Origin: Macrosoma leucophasiata
Lineage: Eukaryota > Arthropoda > Insecta > Lepidoptera > Hedylidae
Reading direction: 5' to 3'
Assembly: GCA_036365455.1 (NCBI GenBank)
Contig: JAWQUS010000003.1
Location: forward strand, 4,174,001-4,238,000
Length of the DNA: 64,000 bases
Every line of letters starts with the position of its first letter. The stretch's first letter is position 1. The notes under the pieces are model-generated. The model saw only the letters and a program-made list of their open reading frames with translations. It was not told where the DNA came from and searched no databases. This document shows, in pieces, positions 30,175-41,039 of this stretch. A program made the translations under genes and the position numbers.

Positions 30175-31438
30175 CATAGAGCAACACGGGCCGCCGGCCG
30201 AGTGTGACCGGAGGGGAGTAGCCATACGCAGGCTTCCCCTCTGTCAAAGTACAAGCCTAAATGGTCCTATGCCTGTCGCCCAGATGTTTAAGTGTGTGCG
30301 TGAAATTGTTCATGTATTTTGTCAAAGTCAAGGTGTGAGTTTCGTAGTGAAAGACTATTTTTTGTAGTATGTATGTATGTATCTTCACGCCAGGTCCCTA
30401 ACGGGGTAGGCAGAGAGTGTAGAGCGCCAGATATCCCGGTTCTGACAAACCTCTCGTGCCTCGTCTACCTTCATCATTCTCTTCATACATGCACGCCGAT
30501 TCCTAAGACTTTTGATCCCACCATCAGACAGAACTCGACCTATTTGGTCATGGTAAGTCAGTCTTGGTCTTCTTGGGCCTCTGCAACCATCCACATTCGC
30601 ATTGTATATCTGTTTAGTCATTCGCTCATTCGACATTCTTTCTATATGCCCGAACCATCGGAGTATGCCTTTTTTCATTTTTACACCTATACTATCATTC
30701 ACACAAAGCCTCTTTCTTACATGTTCATTAAGAACGCGATCGGTGAGTGATACACCGCAGATCTTGCGCAATGATCTCATCTCGACCGCGTTCAACTTAC
30801 TTTCATGCTCTTTCCTGCATACCCAGCTCTCCCTTCCATATGAAAGCGTTGGAGTAAGTACAGCATTATGTACGGCTAGTCGAGCCCGCTGGCTGAGTTG
30901 TTCAGATTCTAGCAGCTTACCCAAAGCTCCATTCACGCAATTCCCAGAAAGCACTCTACTTTCTATGTCAGTGGTGTACCTACCATCCTTGCTAAAAGCA
31001 CATCCAAGATATACAATTTCATCCACCTGTTCTAACACTGCATCATCTACTACTACCCTTGCATTTGTTCTCTGTTCATCTCTTTCAAATACTAATACTT
31101 TAGTTTTATCCACATTCAATTGTAAGCCTTTCTCCATACAATCCTCTTTCATGACTGTGACTAGTGCTTGTAGCCCAGATGGTGTAGAGCTATCAATTAC
31201 CGCATCATCTGCGTAAAGCAGACAGTTCACCACTAAGTTACCCATACGCACTCCCACATCCATCAACTTCACCCTCTGGAGGCATTTGTACCTTGTCTGA
31301 CACCGATGTTAACATCAAACCAGGGTGACATGTTATCATCTTCCCGCACACATGCTTTTTTGTAGTGTGTGTGTGTATCACTCATGGCTACTCCCCCTCC
31401 GATCCGCCGCGGCGGCCGGTGGCCCGTGTTGCTCTATG
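30175..31438. mobile_element. hAT-like MITE (family D) split by an RTE insertion
   Basis: Ends CATAGAGCAACACGGGCC and GGCCCGTGTTGCTCTATG. The TSD ATTTTGGA lies at 30167-30174 and 31440-31447, with one extra G before the right copy. The inner MITE sequence is in the opposite orientation to 6561-6866. Without the RTE, roughly 270 bp would remain. Confidence 0.8.
30369..31355 (-). mobile_element. RTE-type LINE, 5'-truncated, 295-codon frame intact
   Basis: Inserted into the MITE with the 11-bp TSD TTTTTTGTAGT (30358-30368 and 31356-31366). The minus-strand frame 31272-30385 encodes NCLLYADDAV (RT catalytic YADD), then NVDKTKVLVFERDE, a thumb region with YLGCAFSKDGRYTTDIESRV, and the C-terminal LRWFGHIERMSNERM and RGPRRPRLTYHDQI segments. 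Upstream, NIGVRQGT is visible, followed by an apparent deletion before the YADD region. The 3' end has the tandem tail (ATAC)n. The unbroken frame and clean TSD suggest a fairly young insertion, but N-terminal RT and endonuclease are missing. Confidence 0.82.
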
Positions 31439-31449
31439 GATTTTGGATA

Positions 31450-31735
31450 AGCGAAGAGTTCAGTTCGCATTGATGCATGTTCACGTTAAATTATTTACTA
31501 CGAAAAGTCAACCCAACATGATAATAATAGCTTTTGGGCCATCAAGGCTATGCACTCTTCAATCTTAATGTAAGTATACGGATGTAGAGAGATAGGTAAG
31601 TAGGTTATTCAGCTATCCACGACATTTTAATAAAGATCCAATTTTAGTGGTTTCAGTCAAAACTGTAATTCCATTCCCCTTTGATGTGGTAAACGATTGC
31701 AAAGGATTGCTTTTCGAGAAGATTTCTTTATATCT
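31450..31735. other. No feature recognised
   Basis: Short AT-rich spacer. Confidence 0.4.
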
Positions 31736-31737
31736 AC

Positions 31738-31905
31738 ACTAGCGGCTCGCCCCGGCTTCGCTCGGGTGAAATCAATGTAATATATGCTTTGTCACTCAGT
31801 GAAGATGCAGCTTTCTAATTCTGCAAGAATTTTTGAAACCGGTCCAGTAGTTTTTGTGTGAAAATGATACAAACATACATACGAAAATACAAATGTTTAC
31901 TTTTC
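31738..31905 (-). mobile_element. Helitron-like element
   Basis: The reverse complement ends CCGGGGCGAGCCGCTAGT. The body includes GAAACCGGTCCAGTAGTTTT. Confidence 0.5.
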
Positions 31906-31966
31906 ATAATATTCGTAGGTATAAAAATCAAAAATTATAAATTGACTTATTTTGGTATTGAATAAC

Positions 31967-32206
31967 GTAACTTCACGCCTGTAATCCCCGAAGGGGTAGG
32001 CAGAGGTGCATGCATTCAAGCATACATGCAAACACCCACGATTAGCCAGTTACGTTTTAGCCCATGTAGCAGGTGGCGAGCCTGTTGACATCTCCGGGCA
32101 CATTAGCAAACTTCGAGGTACTGGGAAATTTCCAGAAAATGGAAAAATCCCAATAGAACCAGAGACAAAGGACTTTACACCATTATCTCTGATAACCCCC
32201 TTGAAA
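31967..32206 (-). mobile_element. SINE-like repeat, family B
   Basis: Best-preserved partner of 1868-2108; the few differences include AGCCAGTT for CGCCGGTT. Tail at the left, CTTCACGCCTGTAATCCCC on the plus strand. Confidence 0.6.
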
Positions 32207-32344
32207 TCTTAAAACAGATTTTACGTAACTTTAATGTACAAAAAAAAACCATTAAAAGTATTCATTTGCAATTCGTGGGGTCACATTTCAACACAAGTTA
32301 TGATTTACTTCCCCAAATCAAGACCAAAACAAGTTTTTCTTGTT

Positions 32345-32520
32345 TATTATATTATTTCGCATTAACACATGCTTGTGAAATAAATTCATTTTAAAGAAAA
32401 ATGGAAAGAAAAAATTGACTTCAGGCGAGACTCGAACTCGCGGCCACTGGGAATCTAGTCCAGCCGCTCTTCCAACTGAGCTACCGCAGTCCTGCCTGAT
32501 TTGTCAAATCTTTCCTTCAC
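32345..32520 (-). mobile_element. tR element
   Basis: The core is 32417-32491 (minus). The long downstream arm is at the left, and the short long-form leader GTGAAGGAAAGATTTGAC at the right, where the copy stops. Confidence 0.65.
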
Positions 32521-32689
32521 CATGCCGTGTAATAAGTCCTTTATTAGTATAGTCTTCGGGGCCTTGAACAATAAATCATTAAGTAACCTCTTACAATTTA
32601 CAATGTTTAGTTACTTTTATGTCCAATGAAATTGAATTACATCATTATGTGTGTTTAAAAAAAACAATTCGAACAATGCTCTCAAAAAT

Positions 32690-34980
32690 AGTCACAAACA
32701 ATACACACACTCCTGTTAAAACCAAAATTCTATCTTAATCTATAAGAACATCAGATTTCACTTGCCTACATTAAATTGAATCGAAATGGGAGCAAAGAGA
32801 AATCTTAGCCATTCAAAGCGCGTTCAAAGAGCCCTCACTCGTTCGTTATAACGTGTCACGTAAAACAATTTCCAGTCCCCTTATCCCGGACTCCGTCTGG
32901 AATACAATACTCACTACAAAAGACAGTGTACTTACCTATAGACGTCTCCTTTATCTTCTGATACTCGAAACGTTGTGGCAATTTGATACAACGTGAATTC
33001 TAGATTGTTCTCCACCGAAAATTATAAACCACGGTCGATAGTCAAAGATTCTGTGAACGCTAAGATTGAAGTTTTTCTAGTTTATTAATTGTAAAATTAG
33101 ATTTGAATTCATGTACTTTTAGGATTGTCTGAAGATTGCGTTTTATCTAAATAAAATAAGTTTGAAAAATAGTTTTTGGAAAATAAACTGTTATATCATT
33201 ATTACAATTTACTCTTGTGCAACATCTGATATTAAATGTACAATGTTTTACACCTAATATATTCGAATAAATTACGAAAAAAATAAATTGAGACAAATAT
33301 GTAAGGGACTCAAAATCGAATGTTGGTCCTGAATGTGGTTAGTATCCTCTTTCGCAAATTTTTTTAATTTTGAAATATCTTCCAAAAACTGCCAAACAAT
33401 AATCGCAAACAATTTCCCCCGCAACAAAAATCGCAATCCCACTTTAATCATATTAACATCAGATTTCACTTGCCTACATAAAATTGAATCGAAATGGGAG
33501 CAAAGAGAAATCTTAGCCATTCAAAACGCGTTCAAAGAGCCCTCACTCGTTCGTTATAACGTGTCACGTAAAACAATTTCCAGTCCCCTTATCCCGGACT
33601 CCGTCTGGAATACAATACTCACTACAAAAGACAGTTTACTTACCTATAGACGTCTCCTTTATCTTCTGATACTCGAAACGTGGTGGCAATTTGATACAAC
33701 GTGAATTCTAGGTTATTCTCTACCTAAAATTATAAACCACGGTCGATAGTCAAAGATTCTGTGAACGCTTAGATTGAAGTTTTTCTAGTGTATTGATTGT
33801 AAAATTAGATTTGAATTCATGTACTTTTAGGATTGTCTGAGGATTGTGTTTTATCTAAAGAAAATAAGTTTGAAAAATAGTTTTTGGAAAATAAACTGTT
33901 ATGGAAAAAATATCGTTTTTTTTTTATTTGCTCTTGTGCAACGTCTGATATTAAATGTTCGAATAAATTACAAAAAAAAAAATCAAGAAAAATATGTAAA
34001 GGACTCAAAATCGAATGTCTGTCCTGAGTGTTAGTTAATCTTCTCTTTCGCAAATTTATTTAAATTTGTAATACCTTCCAATAAATACCTTAAACAATAA
34101 TCGCAAACAATTTCCACCGCAACAAAAATCACAATCCCACTTTAATCTTTATAAACATCAGATTTCACTTGCCTACATTAAAATGAATCAAAATGGGAGC
34201 AAAGAGAAATCTTAGCCATTCAAAGCGCGTTCAAAGAGCCCTCACTCGTTCGTTATAACGTGTCACGTAAAACAATTTCCAGTCCCCTTATCCCGGACTC
34301 CGACTGGAATACAATACTCACTACAAAAGACAGTGTACTTACCTATAGACGTCTCCTTTATCTTCTGATACTCGAAACGTGGTGGCAATTTGATACAACG
34401 TGAATTCTAGGTTGTTCTCTACCTAAAATTATAAACCACGGTCGATAGTCAAAGATTCTGTGAACGCTTAGATTGAAGTTTTTCTAGTTTATTGATTGTA
34501 AAATTAGATTTGAATTCATGTACTTTTAGGATTGTCTGAGGATTGTGTTTTATCTAAAGAAAATAAGTTTGAAAAATAGTTTTTGGAAAATAAACTGTTA
34601 TGGCAAAAAAAATATCGTTTTTTTTATTTGCTCTTGTGCAACGTCTGATATTAAATGTTCGAATAAATTACAAAAAAAAATCACAATCCCACTTTAATCT
34701 TTATAAACATCAGATTTCACTTGCCTACATTAAAATGAATCGAAATGGGAGCAAAGAGAAATCTTAGCCATTCAAAGCGCGTTCAAAGAGCCCTCACTCG
34801 TTCGTTATAACGTGTCACGTAAAACAATTTCCAGTCCCCTTATCCCGGACTCCGACTGGAATACAATACTCACTACAAAAGACAGTGTACTTACCTATAG
34901 ACGTCTCCTTTATCTACTGATTTACGAAATGTTGCTCAAATTTAATAGAACGTGAATTTTAGAGTGTTCTGTTCTGTCTT
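32690..34980 (+). repeat. Tandem array with a conserved open frame
   Basis: Four units start with ACATCAGATTTCACTTGCCT at 32748, 33456, 34155 and 34707 (periods 708, 699, 552). A ~250-bp block after this start is strongly conserved; the spacers vary more. In every unit the same plus-strand frame is open from GAATC(G/A)AAATGGGAG for about 73 codons (ESKWEQREILAIQ..., RYNVSRKTISSPLIPDS, LTYRRLLYLLI). Unit 4 differs over the last ~15 codons yet stays in frame to the same TGA. No start codon or known domain; units 1, 3 and 4 have a stop just upstream. It could be a repeated exon, a pseudogene array or a satellite. Confidence 0.7.
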
Positions 34981-35137
34981 AAATTACAAGGTACGTTTTG
35001 AGAGGCTCGTGCCAGTTACGGGTATTGTAGGCGCTTTAATTTGAATAATTCTCGTTTATTAATTGTTATTTTAAAATACGATAATTTTTATACCTACTAT
35101 GATTTTCAGCACTTATCCACCTAACCTCTTATCATCG

Positions 35138-35190
35138 ACCTCATCATTTCAGCCGAAAGACGTCCACTGCTGCACACAAGCCTTTGAGGG
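35138..35190 (-). mobile_element. RTE 3' tail fragment
   Basis: CATTTCAGCCGAAAGACGTC then CACTGCTGCACACAAGCCTT, as at the 3' end of 11465-11937. An (AC)n run follows at 35205-35222. Confidence 0.5.
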
Positions 35191-35224
35191 GTGAAATACA
35201 TGTGTCACACACACACACACACAA

Positions 35225-35390
35225 AATTTTTCTTTCGGCCTCAGAGGTGGCAACGGATATGCATTGTATATATATATGTTATTGAACTCGTCCGGTTTTA
35301 TATGTATGTCTATAGACTACAATATTCACGTACCATCTATGTAAAGTGTATGGTCGTTTGCTATCGTTATAACTTAAAAAAAAATAATTA
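35225..35390 (+). mobile_element. Family A, old copy
   Basis: GGCCTCAGAGGTGGCAACGG, then TGTCTATAGACTACAATATT and a poly(A) end; 5' part missing. Confidence 0.45.
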
Positions 35391-35965
35391 AATATTTTTT
35401 TGTAAGGGTTAATATAAAACAAGCTCCAAAACGAACGGAATATTAACCTTCTCCGTATCGTAGTTCTGTCCATAAATAGTCTATGCAGGATGTGGGAGCA
35501 GTTACCTTTATTGAATCAAGCTCGGTCCAGAATGAAAAGTAAGCGGGTAAACGTTACGTTTCTGGTAATCATCAATACCTAAAAAATTAAATACGTTTTT
35601 TTATTTACTCAATAGTTTTTATTTATTTCATTTTCATGTTTAATTAATAATTAAAATAAAGGTACTCAACATATTTCGGTGCTTGGAACCTGCTTAAATT
35701 CTACTTTTCTCTGAATCGTACACAGATATAAAGAGAAATATTATTCTTACCATTAGATTCTAATTTTAAATGATTAAGCAGAAGAAAAAGTTTTATTCAA
35801 AGCTACATCTTTGGATAATTGCGCAAAATTGCAGTCTTTGTATAAAACAATCATAGTGAATATGATTTCTACTTGTAGACACAAAACAAACATGTGTATT
35901 GGTCACAAATTAACAAAAAACTCTTACTGCATATAGAGGACCACCACAGAAAATTATTTGTCCAT
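35391..35965. other. No feature recognised
   Basis: AT-rich DNA with no identifiable repeat or gene. Confidence 0.45.
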
Positions 35966-35970
35966 TAGTA

Positions 35971-36312
35971 AAGGCCCCTCTACACGATGATCCACTGGAT
36001 GGACCAGCGTGTATAGTGCGTCATGGCTTATCGGCCGTGGGGTGAGGCAGATAAATGGCGCCGGTGTCGGTTTTTTCGGGCACACATCAAAGGGAGTGGG
36101 CAAGCGATGGCAGTACGCATCTACACGTGGCCGATTACACAGTACATGCATACGTGCTGTAAAGATATATCTCCGCTACGGCTAATATTTCCTCATCCAT
36201 CTCTCAAAAGGCGTTAAGACCATAAGTGACTGTCGCCATCGTGTAGTTGCGTTTCAGCCATCGCTTGGCCATCTTGCTGGACCAGCGCTGGTCCATCGTG
36301 TAGAGGAGCCAT
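35971..36312. mobile_element. MITE, CTCTACACGATG-type ends
   Basis: The left GGCCCCTCTACACGATG is mirrored at the right (CATCGTGTAGAGGAGCC). A further GGACCAGCG block lies inside both ends. Roughly 340 bp, non-coding, TSD not settled. Confidence 0.55.
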
Positions 36313-36546
36313 AAAGCTTTATTTCAAGGTTGGTGCTAATTTACGCATAAAAATGGCAACCCTCTTCTAATACTGAAATAGAAATCAGAATGAGACTATA
36401 CCGACTGTATTATCTTCTCTATTGTTACGTAAAGACTTTCTTCGAACCTTCACAATGTACCTGCAAAAACAAATGATATATTAAATTGTGTCAACAAAAC
36501 ACTTCATGCATTTCACTCAATGTTAAGGAAAAACAAATAAAATCGT

Positions 36547-36665
36547 AAACAACACAATGTAAACAGCAGCGTGCACGTAATGGCGTGAAGTTGGATCGTT
36601 TGTTGCGGCATAATATTGGCGACTCGTAATATCGCTGTGACAAACTCACATAAATCCCAACTTGC
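36547..36665. repeat. Direct repeat flanking a foldback, copy 1
   Basis: GGCGTGAAGTTGGATCGTTTG and TCGTAATATCGCTGTGAC recur at 37565-37680 in the same orientation, 1,017 bp away, with family E between the copies. Confidence 0.6.
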
Positions 36666-36975
36666 TAGGCAGTGTACATGAAATCGTGATGCTAAGTTGA
36701 CATATTTATATTCTGTTTTCACTCTTACATTGAGGGCCAAAATTTCGGGCATTTGAGTAGGTATTTAGCACAACTACAAGCTCTAGATGAAGATTATTAA
36801 CCTCTTAATTGCCTACAAAATATATACATTTTAAAAAATATTGTGTTTAGTATGTTTCGGTCTATGCGCGTTTTACAGATTTTTACAGATTCAAGGACTA
36901 CCTTAAAGTATAGTTTTGGAATACTAAAAGCAATAGAGCTTCATTAGCTACTTACGTTCATGCAATAATAGATTG

Positions 36976-37428
36976 AGAGATACTGAACCCTCCGAGCACC
37001 GTTGGCCCTGCAAGGCTGGCAATTTTTGTAGGGATAAATCATAACACGCCAAGTACAAAAACCATCGCCTGGCAAGGATCAGCCAGGCACTTCACGAACC
37101 CCACATTTTTGAAAATGTAAAAAAAAAAACTTGAACCTGTAAGGCTGAAATTTTTATATGATTTAGTTTATGTATATATAGAGAAGTTATAAAAAAAAAT
37201 GACAGGCGATACCGATGAGCACAAGTGCCTGCCAGGCGAACCGAAAGGTGTGCTATATGTATGAATTAAAATAAACTTTTATTTTACATTTTCAAAGATG
37301 TGGGGTTCGTAAAGTGACTGGCTGATCCTTGCCAGGCGATGGTTTTTGTACTTGGTGTGTTATGATTTATCCCTACAAAAATTTCCAGCCTTACAGGGCC
37401 AACGGTGCTCGGAGGGTTCAGTATCTCT
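36976..37428. mobile_element. Compact foldback element, family E
   Basis: 453 bp with two ~146-bp arms (36976-37121 and 37283-37428) that are near-complete inverted copies. They share AGAGATACTGAACCCTCCGA, CGCCTGGCAAGGATCAGCCA and a TTTTGAAAATGTAAA-type inner end. The ~160-bp loop contains CAAGTGCCTGCCAGGCGAAC, also found in the big composite at 14121-17498. No coding. Confidence 0.8.
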
Positions 37429-37564
37429 TGGACCATAAGTTTTATTTTCAACTTGGAATTCATCTAACGTATGTCAAATTCATCTAACGTATGTCAAATA
37501 GGTGACAAAAACAAATGGAAGGTGGTGGCAACAAAACGCTAGATTTTATTTAATAATTAAAACG

Positions 37565-37680
37565 TTAACAGCACAATGTAAATAGCAGCGTGCTTGTAAT
37601 GGCGTGAAGTTGGATCGTTTGTTGCGGAACAATATTGGTGATTCGTAATATCGCTGTGACTAACTCACATAAATGTACGG
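37565..37680. repeat. Direct repeat flanking a foldback, copy 2
   Basis: Slightly diverged partner of 36547-36665; it runs straight into a family A copy. A 20-bp unit TTCATCTAACGTATGTCAAA is repeated twice shortly before, at 37460-37499. Confidence 0.6.
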
Positions 37681-37828
37681 CCCTGTAATTTCCGGCACAG
37701 AGGCATAACATCTTAGGCCTCAGGAGTGGTAACGCATCTAAATTTTGACCTTGGTCTTTAGGCTGCAGTCATCACTTAACATCAATGTGAACCGCATGCT
37801 TGTTTGCAACTTCCATTACATAAAAAAA
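37674..37828 (+). mobile_element. Family A, 5'-truncated
   Basis: From GTACGGCCCTGTAATTTCC to CATTACATAAAAAA. Confidence 0.65.
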
Positions 37829-37847
37829 TTTTAAACCGTTATCTCTG

Positions 37848-37926
37848 ACAGTCCCCGACCCGGGAATCGAACCCAGGACCCCCAGCGTAGTAGTAGTAGT
37901 GGCCTGTTACCACTACACTATTGAGG
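37848..37926 (-). repeat. tRNA-like sequence, family J
   Basis: The minus strand reads GCCTCAATAGTGTAGTGGTA (A-box/D-arm) and GGGTTCGATTCCCGGGTCGG (B-box/T-arm). Between them a (TAG)n-like expansion replaces a normal anticodon arm, so this is a tRNA-derived repeat and not a tRNA gene. Confidence 0.55.
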
Positions 37927-37929
37927 CAT

Positions 37930-38360
37930 TTGATGAACAATTTATGACGACTATAATATTATTAAACTAACTTCTACAAAAGGAGTGTTTTAGGTAATTA
38001 AGATACGCTCCTTAGACTGCGGTGTTAGTATACCTAATTTATACCTGACTGTCCTCTTTGATGATACTATTACAAAACATAACTACGTATATTAGGTAAA
38101 ACCAACCACGTTATTCATACATATATGGAGGAAAAACATTGTGGGAATGGTAGTATCGGTATAAAAATGAAGAATGAATGAAATGGTCTGAGCATGAAGT
38201 GAATCGTAGATGAGGGAAAAGATATATACTCCATAAACGTTGAAAATCGCGTTCGGACAAGACAGATTTACTTCGTTGGTAATCAAAATCGATGTGATTG
38301 AAAGTAGTAATTGTTAGAAGTTTTAAAAAGTGCGACACGCTCTTCGAGGGTTTCGTGAAA
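37930..38360. other. No feature recognised
   Basis: No repeat or gene identified; the short open frames on the minus strand lack any motif. Confidence 0.4.
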
Positions 38361-38361
38361 G

Positions 38362-38628
38362 CAGTAGCTCGCGGGCGTAGGCACCACCGCATTACCTAAT
38401 ATGCTTGCCGCTAAATGGTAGTGTTCAGCACTATCGTGTTCCGGTCAGGTGGTAATGGACAGCCCTGTAATTTCCAGCACAGAGGCATAACACCTTAGGC
38501 CTCAAGAGTGGTAACGCATCTGCATTTTGACCTCTGGTCATTGTGTGGGTGTCTATAGGCTGCAGTCATCACTTAACATCAATGTGAACTGCATGCTTGC
38601 TAACCACTTTTATTACATTAAAATAATA
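38362..38628 (+). mobile_element. Family A retroposon
   Basis: From AGCTCGCGGGCGTAGGCACC to TTTATTACATTAAAAT. The first ~20 bp of the element are missing. Confidence 0.7.
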
Positions 38629-38789
38629 AGATTTTTTTATAATTTTCGGCCCACTATAGCTACAAATATTATAATGCAAGTTTCGAATTGTTTCCTTAAC
38701 TTATATTAAACATCGTTTTTTACCACATTTCATAATTCATGCATATCTGAAAGTTCCCCATACATTTTAATTCCAGTAGTCAAGATAAA

Positions 38790-38970
38790 CAGGAAAAATG
38801 GCGTCCCGAGACGTGGCGATACCACCCGCCTTCTAGTTCATCAGCAGCATCCTGCAATAAAACTACCACAACTTCGATCGCCAATCCGTATTCCAAGCGT
38901 GGCGATACTGACATATACCCCTTATGGGGAGGCTTTGGATATCTTTCGGCTGAAATTATGATGATCATAC
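38790..38970 (+). mobile_element. SINE, family C
   Basis: GGCGTCCCGAGACGTGGCGA at the head, GGCTTTGGATATCTTTCGGC then TGAAATTATGATGATC at the tail. The central part is deleted compared with 24340-24640. Confidence 0.55.
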
Positions 38971-39065
38971 ACGAAAACGGTCCTTTCTTTTTATTCCGTT
39001 TTTTCAATCAACTTAATATTAGACAGTCAATAATTTTATATTCGATATTAATTTTCACGGATACT

Positions 39066-39306
39066 TTCACATAGATATACAATGCGAATGTGGATGATTG
39101 CCCAGACCCAGGAAGACCAAGACTGACCTGACAGAACCAAATAGGTCGAGTTCTGTCTGATGGTAGGGTCAAAAGTCTTTGGAATCGGCGTGCATGTATG
39201 AAGAAAAGGATGAATGTATATGAGGAACGGAAGGGGCCTCAGGACCGGGATATCTGGCGCTCCACAATCTCTGCTTACCCCGTTAGGGTCCTGGCGTGAA
39301 GACACA
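39066..39306 (+). mobile_element. RTE-type LINE, 3' fragment
   Basis: Matches the last ~240 bp of the LINE at 30369-31355 (GGAAGACCAAGACTGACCTG, GACCGGGATATCTGGCGCTC, TACCCCGTTAGGGTCCTGGC). Frames are broken. Confidence 0.65.
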
Positions 39307-39640
39307 TACTTTCACACATTCTCGAGAAAAAAAGATCTTAATACACAGAGAAACAGACACGTATAGACTATTATTATATATATTAGACAATATAGTAATC
39401 CTTTAATGGTTCATTTTTCCTTAAGAGGTATGAAACCCTAAAACCAAGCGAAGAAAGCTAGAATAGATACACTAGCTCTCCAGTGTAATCACATCCCTAT
39501 TTATGCAGAAGGCTTACGACAAAAAGTAACTTTATTACGTCGTAGCTAACTCCCATTACGTGTGTGGCACACGTAATGGGACCTGAAGACTCGTATATGG
39601 AATGTGAGAGAATACATGTTACGTCATATAAAATGTCCTA
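39307..39640. other. No feature recognised
   Basis: Holds only a small inverted motif around CACGTAATGGGA near 39550-39580. Confidence 0.4.
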
Positions 39641-39660
39641 ATCTTCTAATTAAGGTCGCC

Positions 39661-40140
39661 AAGATTAACGAGCGTTTCACTGAAATCATACAGGGTGTGA
39701 CAACACCGAACACTCCGCACTCTGGACATAGAAGTTCCAGCGACGAAGTTTGGGATACACGTTCGCAAATTTTGTTGGGAGACGTAGCTGTTTATTTCTA
39801 CCTGACTTTGAAAATAAAAACGTTCCTTTATGAGATAAAAGGTCAATTTTATGAAATCTGTTAGTTATTTTTCATTTATAAAACTAATGACTGATAAAAT
39901 AAATAAGAAATTTAATTAATGTCTCCAAGATTAACGAGCGTTTCACTGAAATCATACAGGGTGTGACAACACCGAACACTCTGCACTCTGGACATAGAAG
40001 TTCCAGCGACGAAGTTTGGAATACACGTTCGCAAATTTTATTGGGACACGTAGCTGTTTATATTTACCTGACTTTGAAATATAATCGTAGTTTTATGAGA
40101 TCAATAGTCATTTTAATCAGTTAGTTTTTGTTAATTTATA
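39661..40140. repeat. 266-bp tandem duplication
   Basis: AAGATTAACGAGCGTTTCAC starts at 39661 and 39927. About 160 bp after each start are nearly the same (GGGTGTGACAACACCGAACA, AGAAGTTCCAGCGACGAAGT); the tail ends are AT-rich and more diverged. No recognised function. Confidence 0.7.
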
Positions 40141-40344
40141 ATCTGCGTAAGAACAACACGAATGAAGGCTAAAACATGAAAATATAAATTCCGTTATTTT
40201 CACTCATAAGCAAAACACTCACAGCCGCTTTGTCGTTGTAAATGCAACCATTTGGTTTGAACATTTCATGAAGTGGACTATATCGACGAAAGATTTCTAA
40301 TCATTGATTAGCCAAGGCACATCCGACAGACAACATTTCGTAAT

Positions 40345-40470
40345 CATCGGACTGCCCGAGATTGACACTGAAGCTGAAAAGCGACCGAAACGTCGTGTTT
40401 ATTTTAAATAACCATTTTAGTTTAATATACGCGCTATGTCAATCCAAAAACTAGTTTCATTCCTATGAGA
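40345..40470 (+). mobile_element. Penelope-like element, 3' end only
   Basis: GAAGCTGAAAAGCGACCGAA, the ACGTCG motif, and AATATACGCG match the 3' end of the element at 28701-29403. The coding part is absent. Confidence 0.55.
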
Positions 40471-40840
40471 TGACTGAACATCTTAAGAAGGTCTCGCTCT
40501 TTAAATTATCTTAATTCGCAAAAGTTGAATAGGTACATTCTGCAAATAAACGCCACGATTCTACCTTCAATACCCACCCGTGTGTCGCCAAACGGGCGCA
40601 CGATACGTCAAGTCGCCGAAATCCGTAAGTTTATCCAAGACAATGCAAGGGTAAACCCTGACAGGTTGATGGATGATTGCTTACAATTTGAAGGCTCTTA
40701 ATCAAAGTGAGTGCTAGTTTTTGAACTTGATGTATGGAGACGATTCAACAAGTTTGGCAATATCTGGCGATTGATAGTTATTTTACAACGATTGTTTAAT
40801 ATCTGAGGCTATATAAAAATAAAAATAAAAAATAAAATAA
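40471..40840. other. No feature recognised
   Basis: No repeat or gene identified. Confidence 0.4.
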
Positions 40841-40842
40841 GC

Positions 40843-41037
40843 TTACACTCACAGCCCCACAGTAGGTATCAACCTGTGTCGTGGGTGCCGTTGTACACAT
40901 ACAACACATACACAAACACCCAGACCCGAAACAAATATCTGTAGGCCATACAAATATTTTTCCCGGTGCGGGGATCGATCCCGCGACCCTTCGAATCAAA
41001 CGGTCATCTCACACCGCTGGACTAACCGGGTCGTCAA
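40843..41037 (-). mobile_element. tRNA-derived SINE, family H (better copy)
   Basis: On the minus strand: GACGACCCGGTTAGTCCAGC (A-box side), GTGTGAGATGACC, then GGGATCGATCCCCGCACCGG (B box). The body has ATATTTGTATGGCC and CACCCACGACACAGG. Confidence 0.7.
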
Positions 41038-41039
41038 AT

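Noticed and set aside
30602..31216. 204-codon plus-strand frame
   Set aside because: It is the antisense of the RTE reverse transcriptase frame, which has clear RT motifs.
33272..33520. 82-codon minus-strand frame in the four-unit array
   Set aside because: In units 1 and 3 the same frame has a stop after about 14 codons; the plus-strand frame is the one retained.
37848..37926. tRNA gene on the minus strand
   Set aside because: Good A and B boxes, but a repeated TAG-type expansion replaces the anticodon arm.
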